Assembly: GCF_015627175.1 (NCBI RefSeq)
Contig: NZ_VTDQ01000016.1
Location: forward strand, 1 to 52,865
Source of the DNA: Acinetobacter pollinis
GTDB lineage: Bacteria; Pseudomonadota; Gammaproteobacteria; Pseudomonadales; Moraxellaceae
Length of the DNA stretch: 52,865 nt
Direction of reading: 5' to 3'
Each line of letters begins with the position of its first letter. Position 1 is the first letter of the stretch. Under the pieces are notes generated by a model, which saw only the letters and a program-made list of their open reading frames with translations, made no database searches and was not told the origin of the DNA. The position numbers were made by a program, and so were the translations under genes. Positions 24,679 to 32,386 of this stretch are shown in pieces.

Positions 24679-25107
24679 CTAAGCCTCAAATAAACTCAGT
24701 TGATCATCATCTTTTTTTTGTTGTTCGACATCATGCATTTTGCGTTTAATTTCACGAATCCAACGCTCTGTAACTTTGTACTTTTTAGCAAGCTCTTTGT
24801 TGAGCTTAGGCTTACCACCCAGTTCTCTGAGTTCTTGTTTAATTCGTTCATCACGTAAATAGTTAATATAACGGTCAGGCTTTGGAATGTAGACCATTTC
24901 TCCATTCCAAAATTGTGCAAGTTTTTTTAAGTTGTTGAAGCCGATGAATTCAGCCAATTCGTGACTTTCAGTGACATTAGTCGAACGAGGGAATTTGTAC
25001 TCTGAGCCACCAAATTCACTCGATAAAGCAAGTGCAGTACGGTAATCAGTAAGCTGAACAATGAGTCTGAGCGTCTCAGGAAGTTTGTTGATTGAACTGG
25101 ATTGCAT
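24679..25107 (-). CDS. Mor-family transcription activator
   Basis: The 142-residue protein has the Mor/C layout: a dimerisation N-half (LVQLTDYRTALALSSEFGG, LAEFIGFNNLKKLAQFWNGEMVYIP) and a C-terminal helix-turn-helix (KLNKELAKKYKVTERWIREIKR). Mu Mor and C bind dyads upstream of -10 elements and recruit RNA polymerase. It is the only member of this family in the prophage, so it is the obvious candidate to bind the six GGAA-N4-TTCCC sites. It overlaps gemA by 32 bp. Confidence 0.88.
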   Translation of the reverse strand: MQSSSINKLPETLRLIVQLTDYRTALALSSEFGGSEYKFPRSTNVTESHELAEFIGFNNLKKLAQFWNGEMVYIPKPDRYINYLRDERIKQELRELGGKPKLNKELAKKYKVTERWIREIKRKMHDVEQQKKDDDQLSLFEA

Positions 25108-25504
25108 GGCTGACTCGCTTTTTTTTGTACTCTAAAGCCGCAACTATACGATAAAGCTCATTTACACTGCAAAATTCTAACGCTTCTTTATTAAACATTT
25201 TTTTAGCTATTCCTTTTGCATAGTTCCAGTGTAGCTTATGATCTGCAAGAATAGCTTCAATTTTATTGATAAGATTCTGCTTTGAAAAGGCGACATCAGG
25301 CTTTTGACCAAAATCTTTTTTAGCAAAACCTAGATGCTCAAAATGTTTTAATACCTTAATCAATTGATCATCATTCAAATGTTTTGCAGAGCGTTCACCT
25401 GTCACTTGTTCTAGTAAGTCACGGTAAGTGTCATCATCTAAGCCCAGTGACTTTTTAGCCACGTGAATAGTGGCAAGGCGTTGGTTACGAGTTGGTTTTT
25501 TCAT
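25076..25504 (-). CDS. gemA: Regulatory protein GemA family (gp16, DUF1018)
   Basis: The 142-residue product begins TRNQRLATIHVAKKSLGLDDDTYRDLLEQVTG, the hallmark of GemA/gp16, and continues HLNDDQLIKVLKHFEHLGF and KLHWNYAKGIAKKMF. In Mu GemA alters host gene expression and DNA superhelicity. It lies just upstream of mor, as in Mu. Confidence 0.9.
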   Translation of the reverse strand: MKKPTRNQRLATIHVAKKSLGLDDDTYRDLLEQVTGERSAKHLNDDQLIKVLKHFEHLGFAKKDFGQKPDVAFSKQNLINKIEAILADHKLHWNYAKGIAKKMFNKEALEFCSVNELYRIVAALEYKKKRVSHAIQFNQQTS

Positions 25505-25700
25505 GATCTACTGCCTTAGATAATGCCGCTTGATTGACTTGATGCAATGCTCGGTCAAAACCGCCATTGGAAATAAAACAGTCCATCGGATTGTTTAGAT
25601 TCAACATGTAATAATCTGTTTTACAGGTCGTACAAACAGTAAAACGTTCAAACGTTAAACCACATTGATGACATTGAAAATGAAATGCTGTATGACTCAT
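25485..25700 (-). CDS. Small zinc-ribbon protein
   Basis: The 71-residue protein contains CHQCG at residues 10-14 and CTTCK at 23-27, a typical four-Cys zinc site, followed by YYMLNLNNPMDC. Mu Com, the zinc protein that activates mom translation, also has two CxxC pairs followed by IIMLNA, so a distant link is possible. The match is short and the gene is not next to the methylase. It overlaps gemA by 20 bp. Confidence 0.6.
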   Translation of the reverse strand: MSHTAFHFQCHQCGLTFERFTVCTTCKTDYYMLNLNNPMDCFISNGGFDRALHQVNQAALSKAVDHEKTNS

Positions 25701-25723
25701 ATTTTATCTCGCTGCTCGTCAGT

Positions 25724-25743
25724 ACTTAGTCACGACACTAAGT
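25724..25743. repeat. Short inverted repeat upstream of the zinc-ribbon gene
   Basis: ACTTAGT and ACTAAGT flank CACGAC, 24 bp upstream of the zinc-ribbon start. It could be an operator for the unit that starts there. Evidence is symmetry alone. Confidence 0.35.
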
Positions 25744-25745
25744 AG

Positions 25746-25775
25746 ACAAAAGCACGACCTGAGCCGTGCTTTTGT
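25746..25775 (-). terminator. Intrinsic terminator after the HU-like gene
   Basis: ACAAAAGCACG pairs perfectly with CGTGCTTTTGT (11 bp) around an 8-nt loop, 6 bp after the HU-like stop. A/T runs on both sides make it usable in both directions. Confidence 0.82.
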
Positions 25776-25780
25776 TTCGC

Positions 25781-26053
25781 TTAATTCACCGCGTCTTTTA
25801 GCCCTTTACCTGCTTTAAAGCTAGGTTGTTTACTGGCTTTAATTTCGAGTGGTTCACCTGTAGCAGGGTTGCGACCTGTACGTGCTGCACGCTCTTTAAT
25901 ACTAAACGTCCCAAAGCCTAAAATAGCCACGTCACCGCCTGTTTTTAATACTTCAGTAATACTGTCTTCAAAAGCATTTAATGCAGTACTTGCCTGAGTC
26001 TTTGTTAAGCCTGATTTTTCAGCAATCGCTTGAACAAGTTGTGTTTTATTCAT
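25781..26053 (-). CDS. HU-family DNA-binding protein
   Basis: The 90-residue protein is a full [22 protein letters not shown], the [21 protein letters not shown] arm with the intercalating Pro, and [18 protein letters not shown]. The ATG at 26053 has AAGGAAA upstream. HU binds and bends DNA without specificity; Mu transposition needs host HU in the transpososome, so a phage-encoded copy could serve transposition or packaging. Confidence 0.93.
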   Translation of the reverse strand: MNKTQLVQAIAEKSGLTKTQASTALNAFEDSITEVLKTGGDVAILGFGTFSIKERAARTGRNPATGEPLEIKASKQPSFKAGKGLKDAVN

Positions 26054-26069
26054 AATGAATTTCCTTGGT

Positions 26070-26687
26070 TTAAATATTGGCAAAATCTAACGAAATCGGT
26101 TGATATTTGCCGTTATTATCTCGCTCATAAAAGCGAATATAATTCTTACTATCGGTGACCATAATACTGTCACTAATTGCTTGCATGGCTTTCTGCCAAC
26201 GCTCATCTTGGATATCGTGTCGACGCAAACTGAGTACACGACCTGTCGATATTTTTCCTTCTTTATCTACTTGGAAGGCATCATTAACTAAAATTTTAAT
26301 ATAGCTATTAGAACCTTCAGACCATGACTGAATACAGTCATCAATCAGTGCTTTAGCGGCAGCAAGACGTTCATCAAAACGAATGGAGTCCTGATTTTGA
26401 CGCACAATTTTATACGTTCCATCAAAACTTAACAGAGTAACATTGCCTTTATTACCGCCAAGCTGAATGTCATATTGTTCTGCTGAAAGCTGAATAAAAG
26501 CAGCAACATCTGCAAAAGCTTTACGTTTAAAAGCCTGCATTTGTATTTGTAATGCTTTGGCTTCTTCAATTAAGTCCTTGGTCAGATCATCACGTTCTAG
26601 TTCAATAGGCTTAATCTGAGCTTCAGGAATCAAACGGCCTTTTGCATCTTGTTTGAAGCCGAAAGGGATATCTACAACTTGATTCAT
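26070..26687 (-). CDS. DUF3164 family protein
   Basis: The 205-residue protein fits DUF3164, common in the early region of Mu-like phages: [19 protein letters not shown], a helical section, then [21 protein letters not shown] and [20 protein letters not shown]. Start at 26687 follows AAAGGATAAT. Molecular role is unknown. It precedes the HU-like gene by 16 bp. Confidence 0.85.
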   Translation of the reverse strand: MNQVVDIPFGFKQDAKGRLIPEAQIKPIELERDDLTKDLIEEAKALQIQMQAFKRKAFADVAAFIQLSAEQYDIQLGGNKGNVTLLSFDGTYKIVRQNQDSIRFDERLAAAKALIDDCIQSWSEGSNSYIKILVNDAFQVDKEGKISTGRVLSLRRHDIQDERWQKAMQAISDSIMVTDSKNYIRFYERDNNGKYQPISLDFANI

Positions 26688-26691
26688 ACTA

Positions 26692-26895
26692 TTATCCTTT
26701 ATTAGTGCGTTCAAAACGGCTTTGACATTCAATACAACGTGTAACTCCACCAAGCTTGCGACGTTGCTCAGGAATCGTGGAATCGCATTCAATACATTCA
26801 AGTAAGCTACTTGACTGAGAGTGACTTCTAGCTGCTAAGCTATGTGCCAAATTCTTCTCAATTACAGTGTTTGCAATATCTGCACAATCGGCCAT
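26692..26895 (-). CDS. TraR/DksA-type zinc-finger protein
   Basis: The 67-residue product has CIEC-x17-CIEC, the four-Cys zinc finger of short TraR/DksA relatives, and an N-terminal acidic helix (MADCADIANTVIEKNLA). Such phage proteins can enter the secondary channel of RNA polymerase and mimic DksA with ppGpp. The ribosome site AAAGGAGAT is strong and lies inside the preceding gene's end. Confidence 0.82.
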   Translation of the reverse strand: MADCADIANTVIEKNLAHSLAARSHSQSSSLLECIECDSTIPEQRRKLGGVTRCIECQSRFERTNKG

Positions 26896-27218
26896 TATTT
26901 ATCTCCTTTATTACACTGTAATGTGCAACTTTGGCACGCACGCCAGTGACGCATTTCAATAGGGTTTTGTGTGGGTGCATTACGCTCTTTGTATTGCTTG
27001 CACTCACTATTTAAAAGTGATTTATTCAAGTGAGGGCATTGCACTTTATTAAGTTTTGTCAGTACCGCCTCAATTAAACGATCTGTTTTACCGACGTATT
27101 TATCACGTAAAGCAAGCGATAAACTGCAACGTGCATAACCAATCTCATCAGCAACCTTTTGTAAGCTACCTAACTCAGCAACACGCTGTTCTACCAATTC
27201 TTTCCAGTTGTTAACCAT
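26895..27218 (-). CDS. Small HTH protein with Cys-rich C-terminus
   Basis: The 107-residue protein starts with a helix-turn-helix-like segment (ELGSLQKVADEIGYARCSLSLALRDKYVG) and ends with a Cys/His cluster (CPHLN, WRACQSCTLQC) that could bind metal. Similar proteins occur in the early regions of Mu-like phages. Likely DNA-binding; the target is unknown. It overlaps both neighbours by a few bases. Confidence 0.65.
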   Translation of the reverse strand: MVNNWKELVEQRVAELGSLQKVADEIGYARCSLSLALRDKYVGKTDRLIEAVLTKLNKVQCPHLNKSLLNSECKQYKERNAPTQNPIEMRHWRACQSCTLQCNKGDK

Positions 27219-27390
27219 GATGAATACTCACTAACAGGCTAAGTACGCATACCAAAATCATGAGGATGACTAAAGCAATCCGATACAGGTGCTGCTGAAG
27301 CTGAGCTTTGTGCTTGTAGGCTTCAAATTGAGCCTTAATGTTGTCTCTTTCTTCAATCAAATGGACGCGATGTATATTTGGGCTACGCAT
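27211..27390 (-). CDS. Small single-span membrane protein
   Basis: This protein of about 59 residues (MRSPNIHRVHLIEERDNIK start) has a basic helix and one C-terminal membrane segment (IALVILMILVCVLSLLVS). Alternative starts at 27399 or 27408 would add a few residues. It overlaps the preceding gene by a few bases. No family recognised; possible roles include exclusion or inhibition of host membrane functions. Confidence 0.55.
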   Translation of the reverse strand: MRSPNIHRVHLIEERDNIKAQFEAYKHKAQLQQHLYRIALVILMILVCVLSLLVSIHHG

Positions 27391-28075
27391 AGAATTCATC
27401 CATTGCACCGTGTTTTATTTCATCATCAAGCTCAGGACGTTCTGAGTACATGGTTTCATTCAAGTTAGGGTCAAAAACCTGCTTTACTCTTTGTACTTGT
27501 GGTGGTTTAGCACCTGTATTCATACTAGGTAAAAGCATATATTTGGCTTTACCACCTGTTGTTTTTGCTTCTTGTACTCTTTGAACATATCCTGCTTCAT
27601 AGAGCATTGATAAGTAACTACTGGCAGTAGACACCTTGACCTGAAGGTCATCATTGCTTGATAAAGCAGCCAACTCATCAGGGCTAACAGCTTTCTGTGT
27701 AATACGTAAAGTATTCCACATTGCTTTATTACCAGTGATGCCTAACAACTCTCCAGACTTAGTCATCTGAGGGTAGTGATAGCCCAAGTCTTGAACTAAA
27801 CGATAGACTTTTTGTTTCACCTGACAGTTCGGGTGGTGTAGTGGTTGCATTGAAATAACTCTAACTAGATCGGCTTTAGCTAGTTGATTAACGAAACTAC
27901 GTGCACTGTCATATTTCATGCTACCTAAGTCCGCAACTTGCTGAATTGTGAACTCTTCTGCATTGTCACGAATGGCAAGCCAAACACGTTGGCGAGGTGT
28001 TTGATACGGTTGCTTTTTGTTTGGCATAAGGTCTTTCAATGATTTAAAATTTGGCTTAAAAAATGCGATATCCAT
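27383..28075 (-). CDS. Winged-helix early protein
   Basis: The 230-residue protein holds two winged-helix-like sections: TPRQRVWLAIRDNAEEFTIQQVADLGSMKYDSARSFVNQLAKADLVRVI (about 24-73) and a second at about 115-175 (ALSSNDDLQVKVSTASSYLSMLYEAGYVQRV). It lies 14 bp after the MuB-like gene in the early unit. DNA binding is likely; exact role unknown. Confidence 0.6.
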   Translation of the reverse strand: MDIAFFKPNFKSLKDLMPNKKQPYQTPRQRVWLAIRDNAEEFTIQQVADLGSMKYDSARSFVNQLAKADLVRVISMQPLHHPNCQVKQKVYRLVQDLGYHYPQMTKSGELLGITGNKAMWNTLRITQKAVSPDELAALSSNDDLQVKVSTASSYLSMLYEAGYVQRVQEAKTTGGKAKYMLLPSMNTGAKPPQVQRVKQVFDPNLNETMYSERPELDDEIKHGAMDEFYA

Positions 28076-28089
28076 GAGAGCGACTCCGT

Positions 28090-28839
28090 TCAGAAACTAC
28101 GAGGTTTTGGGCTTTCGCCTGTTACAAATCCATGCGGTAAAATCTCCGCAAGATTGTCTACGGTTACGTGTTTACAGCCTTCTTCTAAAGCGAATTCATG
28201 GAGCATTTCCAAATTTGTAGATACACGACGTGTTGACCCTCTAACTGATGCAAGTAACTTCTCAAGTACAGGTCGATCAATTTCAATTTTGGGTGCGTAA
28301 ATACTACTTAAACAGATGCAGTCATCTAAGTCAGAAGGTAATGCAGGCACCCAATTAAGGATTCGACCGTGGAAACGTTCCCACTTTTCTAATTTTCGAG
28401 CCAGTTGTTCTTCACCAATAATTAAAAATGTACCTTGTGAACCCTCATATAAGTCGCGCACAATCTCTACTTTATTGCCATTCACTAGATGATCAAACTC
28501 ATCAATAATCAGTGGTCGACCTGATTTTGCAAGCTCTGCACTGGCTATTTGCATCATCTTACTCAAGGTGGATGGGGCAGGAATACTCATCTCACGTAAT
28601 ACAGATTCAATGAAAGATTTCTTAGTATCACTAGACTTTACTTGCACATAAAATGCATTGGCTTTGGTTGCGACAAAGTTGGCTGCTGTTGACTTACCGA
28701 ACCCTGATGGGCCATAGAAAGCAGAAATACCAGGCAACAACGGATTACGCTTTAAAGTACGTTGTACAGCTTCATAGCACTGTGCGATATTACGAATATT
28801 AGCGATACCGCCCATTTGAGTATTGACATTCTGTGTCAT
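28090..28839 (-). CDS. MuB-like AAA ATPase, transposition target selector
   Basis: The 249-residue protein has Walker A GPSGFGKST (43-51) and Walker B PLIIDEFDHL (109-118), then an AAA lid (RPVLEKLLASVRGSTRRVSTNLEML). As in Mu, it directly follows the transposase. MuB coats target DNA, activates MuA and protects nearby prophage DNA. Length is typical for the short MuB/ExeA-like class. Confidence 0.92.
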   Translation of the reverse strand: MTQNVNTQMGGIANIRNIAQCYEAVQRTLKRNPLLPGISAFYGPSGFGKSTAANFVATKANAFYVQVKSSDTKKSFIESVLREMSIPAPSTLSKMMQIASAELAKSGRPLIIDEFDHLVNGNKVEIVRDLYEGSQGTFLIIGEEQLARKLEKWERFHGRILNWVPALPSDLDDCICLSSIYAPKIEIDRPVLEKLLASVRGSTRRVSTNLEMLHEFALEEGCKHVTVDNLAEILPHGFVTGESPKPRSF

Positions 28840-28907
28840 TTAAATCACCATATAAAAAGTAGTTGGTTGTTTTTTGTGCTGTACTCCACATACAGCACAG
28901 TCTCAAT

Positions 28908-31043
28908 TTATGCTTGACGGCACTCTAAGTAGCTTTTGAGTGTTCCGTCAGACATACTAATTTGTTTAAACTTCTTAGAACTCGGGAAGAGCTTCCAAAA
29001 ATCTTGGTCTTCCTCAGATACAATTTCCCCCGCTTGAATTTTCTGATCGATCTCAATCCAACGTTGAATTTTGTCACTTTTAACAATAGGTCTTTCATCT
29101 TCTAACGGCATACGCTTTGCCTTAAAAAACGGTTGATTCTGTTCAGGCTCTACAGGTAATGCATGTAATTCCTCCATTAATTTTCTGCGTTTCATTTCAT
29201 CAAACGGAATAATGTCTTGGTTATTAATGTGCTCTAAAACAGCTTTTGGACTGACTTCTGCCAAAGCTTCTGCCTGATGTACAGCCAGTCGTCGCAAACG
29301 ACCTTGTGCACGTTTCTCAACAGCTTGCTCAATCTTAGTTTTAGGGAAATAATCACGCTTATTCGCATTCCACAATGCATGACAAATAAACTGACCCTCA
29401 ACATTACGAACAGTAATTTTGTCGGCATTATGGATGTCATATCCAACCAATACAGCATCACCGTGAAACTGCTCTAGATCGGCACTAAAATAACGATTAC
29501 CAAATAGCTCAATTTCACCGCGACGAACTTTGCGTTCTTCATACGGGCGGAATAAATCTTCGGCATCCCAGTCCTCAACTAAGTCAATGGGAGCACCTTG
29601 TGAGATAGCCTCATTCCATGCTTCAATCGGTGTTTGATACCGCTTTTTTAAAGTATTCGGATCTGTGAAACGTTTTAAGCCACTGTGTGGTTTATTGTTA
29701 TATGCATCAACAACTTGCTCTGCATAACAAAGAAAGTCCTTCCATGTCATCAAGGCTTTTGCACTACCAAACTTTTTGATTTCGTTACGTGTCAACTTGT
29801 GTACAGCATTACTGGCTTCGTTATCCATGTCTTTACCAATATATGTTGGTAAATTTCTTGCTGCTTTTACCCATAAAGTTTGGTGGCTACGCTCAATAAT
29901 TCCTTTCGCTTGCGAGTTATACGGTAGGGCATGACTAATTTCTGTATTCAAACGAGCCAGTACCCCGTGCCCCTGAGCATTTAACAAGTCATTCTTATAA
30001 CCTGAGCCGTTATCAACATAAAAAATTGCAGGGATACCGCATGTTGTTGCACTCATACGAATTGCATCAAGTACACACCAACTACTTTCAGATAATGAAA
30101 TTGACCAACCTACAACTCGACGAGTCGCTACATCAATAATAGATGTAATTTCAGGTCGAAATGGTCTGCCGTGTAGTGGGTGAGCAACTTCAGCATCAAA
30201 GCAATGCCCATCGGCTGTATATACATCAGATGGCAATAATGACTCTGTACCTCGACGTATAAATGGTTGTATGTTGCGTAACTCTTTCGTGCCCATACGA
30301 CCACGCATTACCTCAACATTTCCCATTTTCTCTTTTAGAAACCGTCTTGCTTGTGCATAGCTAGGGCAGGGTGATCCATTTAAATAATTTGGAAGTAGCT
30401 CCATACAAGCTGCAAGCGTTGGTTTTTGAGGCTGTCCCCATACTTTAATTAAAGCATCTGCCCATACAGGTATTGGATTTATACGTTGTTTAGGTGCAAG
30501 TACACTAAGTACAGGAATATTATGCTTTTCAGCATCATCAACCGCCTTCATCCAGTCAAATAAAGAACGACGGCTAACAGTACGTGTTGAACCTGACTTC
30601 GCATTTGCTTTATTTAAAGCATCTAATATTGGCTCAGGCAATTTTTGATCATTAGCATCATCAATAAACTGCTGAATAGTAGGTGTTTTCTTTTGACCTG
30701 CTTTAATTTTTTGCTCTAAATAACGAACGATAATTAGCTTATGTGCTGCTATTTCTCTTTGGGCATCAGTCAAATGACCTTTACTATCTATATGTATAGG
30801 CAGTTGCTTTTCTTTAGGTAAACTTGGCTTTGGATTGATATGCTTATCAATAATTAATGCCAACTCAATAGGCACAATAAAAAGTTTCTTAGTCCCATTT
30901 CTACCTGTAGACTTTTCAATCTCAAAAGACCAGTTTTCTTTTTTAGCACGATATTCAAAACCTTGGCGGTTATTTGGATAACTGCTATTTTGAATGACAG
31001 ATTGCAATTTAACGAGTTCCTGAATACTATACAAACGTTTCAT
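28908..31043 (-). CDS. MuA-like DDE transposase
   Basis: The 711-residue enzyme carries out strand transfer for integration and replicative transposition. The DDE triad reads Asp278 (YTADGH), Asp344 (FYVDNGSGYK) and Glu384 (IIERSH), in the RNase-H-like core. N-terminal DNA-binding domains occupy about 1-240, and the Mu-type C-terminal barrel (IELFGNRYFSADLEQFHGD) follows. It starts right after the Ner-like stop (1 bp), showing early co-transcription. It should recognise the TTTTGCAC arrays at both ends. Confidence 0.96.
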   Translation of the reverse strand: MKRLYSIQELVKLQSVIQNSSYPNNRQGFEYRAKKENWSFEIEKSTGRNGTKKLFIVPIELALIIDKHINPKPSLPKEKQLPIHIDSKGHLTDAQREIAAHKLIIVRYLEQKIKAGQKKTPTIQQFIDDANDQKLPEPILDALNKANAKSGSTRTVSRRSLFDWMKAVDDAEKHNIPVLSVLAPKQRINPIPVWADALIKVWGQPQKPTLAACMELLPNYLNGSPCPSYAQARRFLKEKMGNVEVMRGRMGTKELRNIQPFIRRGTESLLPSDVYTADGHCFDAEVAHPLHGRPFRPEITSIIDVATRRVVGWSISLSESSWCVLDAIRMSATTCGIPAIFYVDNGSGYKNDLLNAQGHGVLARLNTEISHALPYNSQAKGIIERSHQTLWVKAARNLPTYIGKDMDNEASNAVHKLTRNEIKKFGSAKALMTWKDFLCYAEQVVDAYNNKPHSGLKRFTDPNTLKKRYQTPIEAWNEAISQGAPIDLVEDWDAEDLFRPYEERKVRRGEIELFGNRYFSADLEQFHGDAVLVGYDIHNADKITVRNVEGQFICHALWNANKRDYFPKTKIEQAVEKRAQGRLRRLAVHQAEALAEVSPKAVLEHINNQDIIPFDEMKRRKLMEELHALPVEPEQNQPFFKAKRMPLEDERPIVKSDKIQRWIEIDQKIQAGEIVSEEDQDFWKLFPSSKKFKQISMSDGTLKSYLECRQA

Positions 31044-31304
31044 CTATAGATCCTTATTTCTAAGGTTACGTGGATAAATACGTTTATTTTGATTAGTCCA
31101 ACGTGTGGGAAATAGAATATGCAATGGGATATTTAAAAAGTCAGAAATGATTTGTTCCCCTTTTTTACTTGGCTTATCTAATGCATTTCGGATTGTTTGA
31201 GGTGGAACATCATATATTTTTGCTAGAGCTGTCAAAGACTTACATCTTCTTTCTATAGCTGCTTTAATTTGATGTCTATCCCAACTTTCTAGTTGTTTAC
31301 ACAT
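31044..31304 (-). CDS. Ner-like early regulator
   Basis: The 86-residue protein has the Ner/Nlp helix-turn-helix: WDRHQIKAAIERRCKSLTAL, AKIYDVPPQTIRNALDKPSKKGEQIISDFLNIPLHILFPTRW. In Mu Ner turns down the early promoter and the repressor promoter. It is the first early gene, opposite the repressor, next to the operator region. Confidence 0.9.
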   Translation of the reverse strand: MCKQLESWDRHQIKAAIERRCKSLTALAKIYDVPPQTIRNALDKPSKKGEQIISDFLNIPLHILFPTRWTNQNKRIYPRNLRNKDL

Positions 31305-31341
31305 GTGAAAAATCCCTAGCCCCTGTGGCTTTTTTTAATAC

Positions 31342-31371
31342 CGTTAGATTAGGCGTTTGCCATATCTAACG
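31342..31371. repeat. Inverted repeat CGTTAGAT/ATCTAACG near the Ner start
   Basis: CGTTAGAT (31342-31349) and ATCTAACG (31364-31371) flank 14 bp, about 40 bp upstream of the Ner-like ATG. It could be a Ner site or a hairpin in the early leader. Evidence is symmetry and place only. Confidence 0.4.
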
Positions 31372-31379
31372 ACATGTTA

Positions 31380-31415
31380 GTATGCAAAAGTATTCAAATC
31401 AATACTTTTGCATAC
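31380..31415. promoter_or_regulatory. Likely repressor operator: perfect 15-bp inverted repeat
   Basis: GTATGCAAAAGTATT (31380-31394) and AATACTTTTGCATAC (31401-31415) are perfect inverted copies separated by 6 bp, between the divergent repressor and Ner genes. Related half-sites TATGCAAAAAAAGTATT (31473-31489) and TTTTTGCATAC (31492-31502) recur downstream of the repressor promoter, as expected for autoregulated operators. Confidence 0.75.
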
Positions 31416-31420
31416 TAAAA

Positions 31421-31449
31421 TTGAGATTATTTTATTCAAATTATATAAC
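31421..31449 (+). promoter_or_regulatory. Repressor promoter
   Basis: TTGAGA (31421-31426), a 17-bp spacer and TATAAC (31444-31449) make a good sigma-70 promoter reading towards the repressor. It lies between two operator clusters, which suggests autoregulation. The leader to the ATG at 31528 is about 70 nt. Confidence 0.65.
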
Positions 31450-31527
31450 TAATTGTTATTTAATATTATTTTTATGCAAAAAAAGTATTCATTTTTGCAT
31501 ACCTATTTTGCATTTGAGGAGATAAAT

Positions 31528-32142
31528 ATGCAAAATGATGAGGCAAAAGAGTTTTGGGATAGACTGACCTATTTAATTGGAGCAGAAAGACCTTACTCTT
31601 GGGCTGAGAATAGAGGAATAAACAAATCATCATTTCAGTCAGCAAAAAATAGAGGAACAAAGCCTTTACCTAAAACAATAAAACTATGGGCTGAGCGTAT
31701 AGGGTGTAATTATGAGTGGCTCAACAATGGAGTGGGAGAGCCTTATACAAAAGAAAGTAACAGCTTAAATGATCCCAAAGAAAAAACCTCTGTAGAACAA
31801 GAGCCAAATTTAAATAAAGACTTACTAATACAAGCATTTAATGCGTTAGAAAGCTCATTACAGAATGCAAATAAGGAAATGGAACCCAAAGGGCGAGCAC
31901 GCTTTATTAGTGCCTTATATGAGGGATTAAGGAAAGATGATGGTATTGATATACAGGTGTTGTCTGATTGTATTTACACGATTGAAGAAGCATTAGCATT
32001 AAGGCGACAACTAATGTCGTCCAAGGCTAAGGCACAGCTTATATTATCTATATATAGACTGTATATTTGTAATACTTCTGATAATGAAGTCATTCAATCA
32101 ACAATCAAACAATTAGTAGGTAATTTTTATGATGGAGAATAA
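31528..32142 (+). CDS. Phage repressor (CI-type HTH)
   Basis: The 204-residue protein begins with an HTH domain typical of bacteriophage CI-family repressors (EFWDRLTYLIGAERPYSWAENRGINKSSFQSAKNRG, KLWAERIGCNYEWLNNGVGEPY). It lacks a clear LexA-type peptidase domain; the rest is helical. The start at 31528 is chosen for GAGGAGAT 6 bp upstream; the longer frame to 31453 has no ribosome site. It should hold lysogeny by blocking the early promoter. Confidence 0.85.
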   Translation: MQNDEAKEFWDRLTYLIGAERPYSWAENRGINKSSFQSAKNRGTKPLPKTIKLWAERIGCNYEWLNNGVGEPYTKESNSLNDPKEKTSVEQEPNLNKDLLIQAFNALESSLQNANKEMEPKGRARFISALYEGLRKDDGIDIQVLSDCIYTIEEALALRRQLMSSKAKAQLILSIYRLYICNTSDNEVIQSTIKQLVGNFYDGE

Positions 32143-32386
32143 TAATATTTTTAGTATCAATGAGATGCAAACAACTAAAAATATTAAAGAAATTTTTGAT
32201 GCTGAAGCCAAAGATAAAGATGTTGTAATACAGTTGAAGCTAAAGAATAAGGAGATATTTGAACTAAAGTTCAATTTAGACTCTATAGATCGGCCAAACC
32301 AAGATATCAATAAGATTGTTGGTGTAACAGTTGAGAAACTCCTGAATAGAGTACCAATACTATTAACGGTGCAAAATGAAATGTAA
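32129..32386 (+). CDS. Small protein co-transcribed with the repressor
   Basis: The 85-residue protein overlaps the repressor end by 14 bp and is its only operon partner. It is acidic and looks beta-alpha-beta (DVVIQLKLKNKEIFELKFNLDSI, IVGVTVEKLLNRVPILLTV). The last codons overlap a perfect 24-bp end repeat. It is made in the lysogen, so roles in repression or exclusion are possible. No family recognised. Confidence 0.55.
   Translation: MMENNNIFSINEMQTTKNIKEIFDAEAKDKDVVIQLKLKNKEIFELKFNLDSIDRPNQDINKIVGVTVEKLLNRVPILLTVQNEM

Noticed and set aside
28984..28996. Seventh GGAA-N4-TTCCC copy
   Set aside because: It lies inside the transposase coding region near its 3' end and not before a late gene. 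One chance match in this length is plausible.
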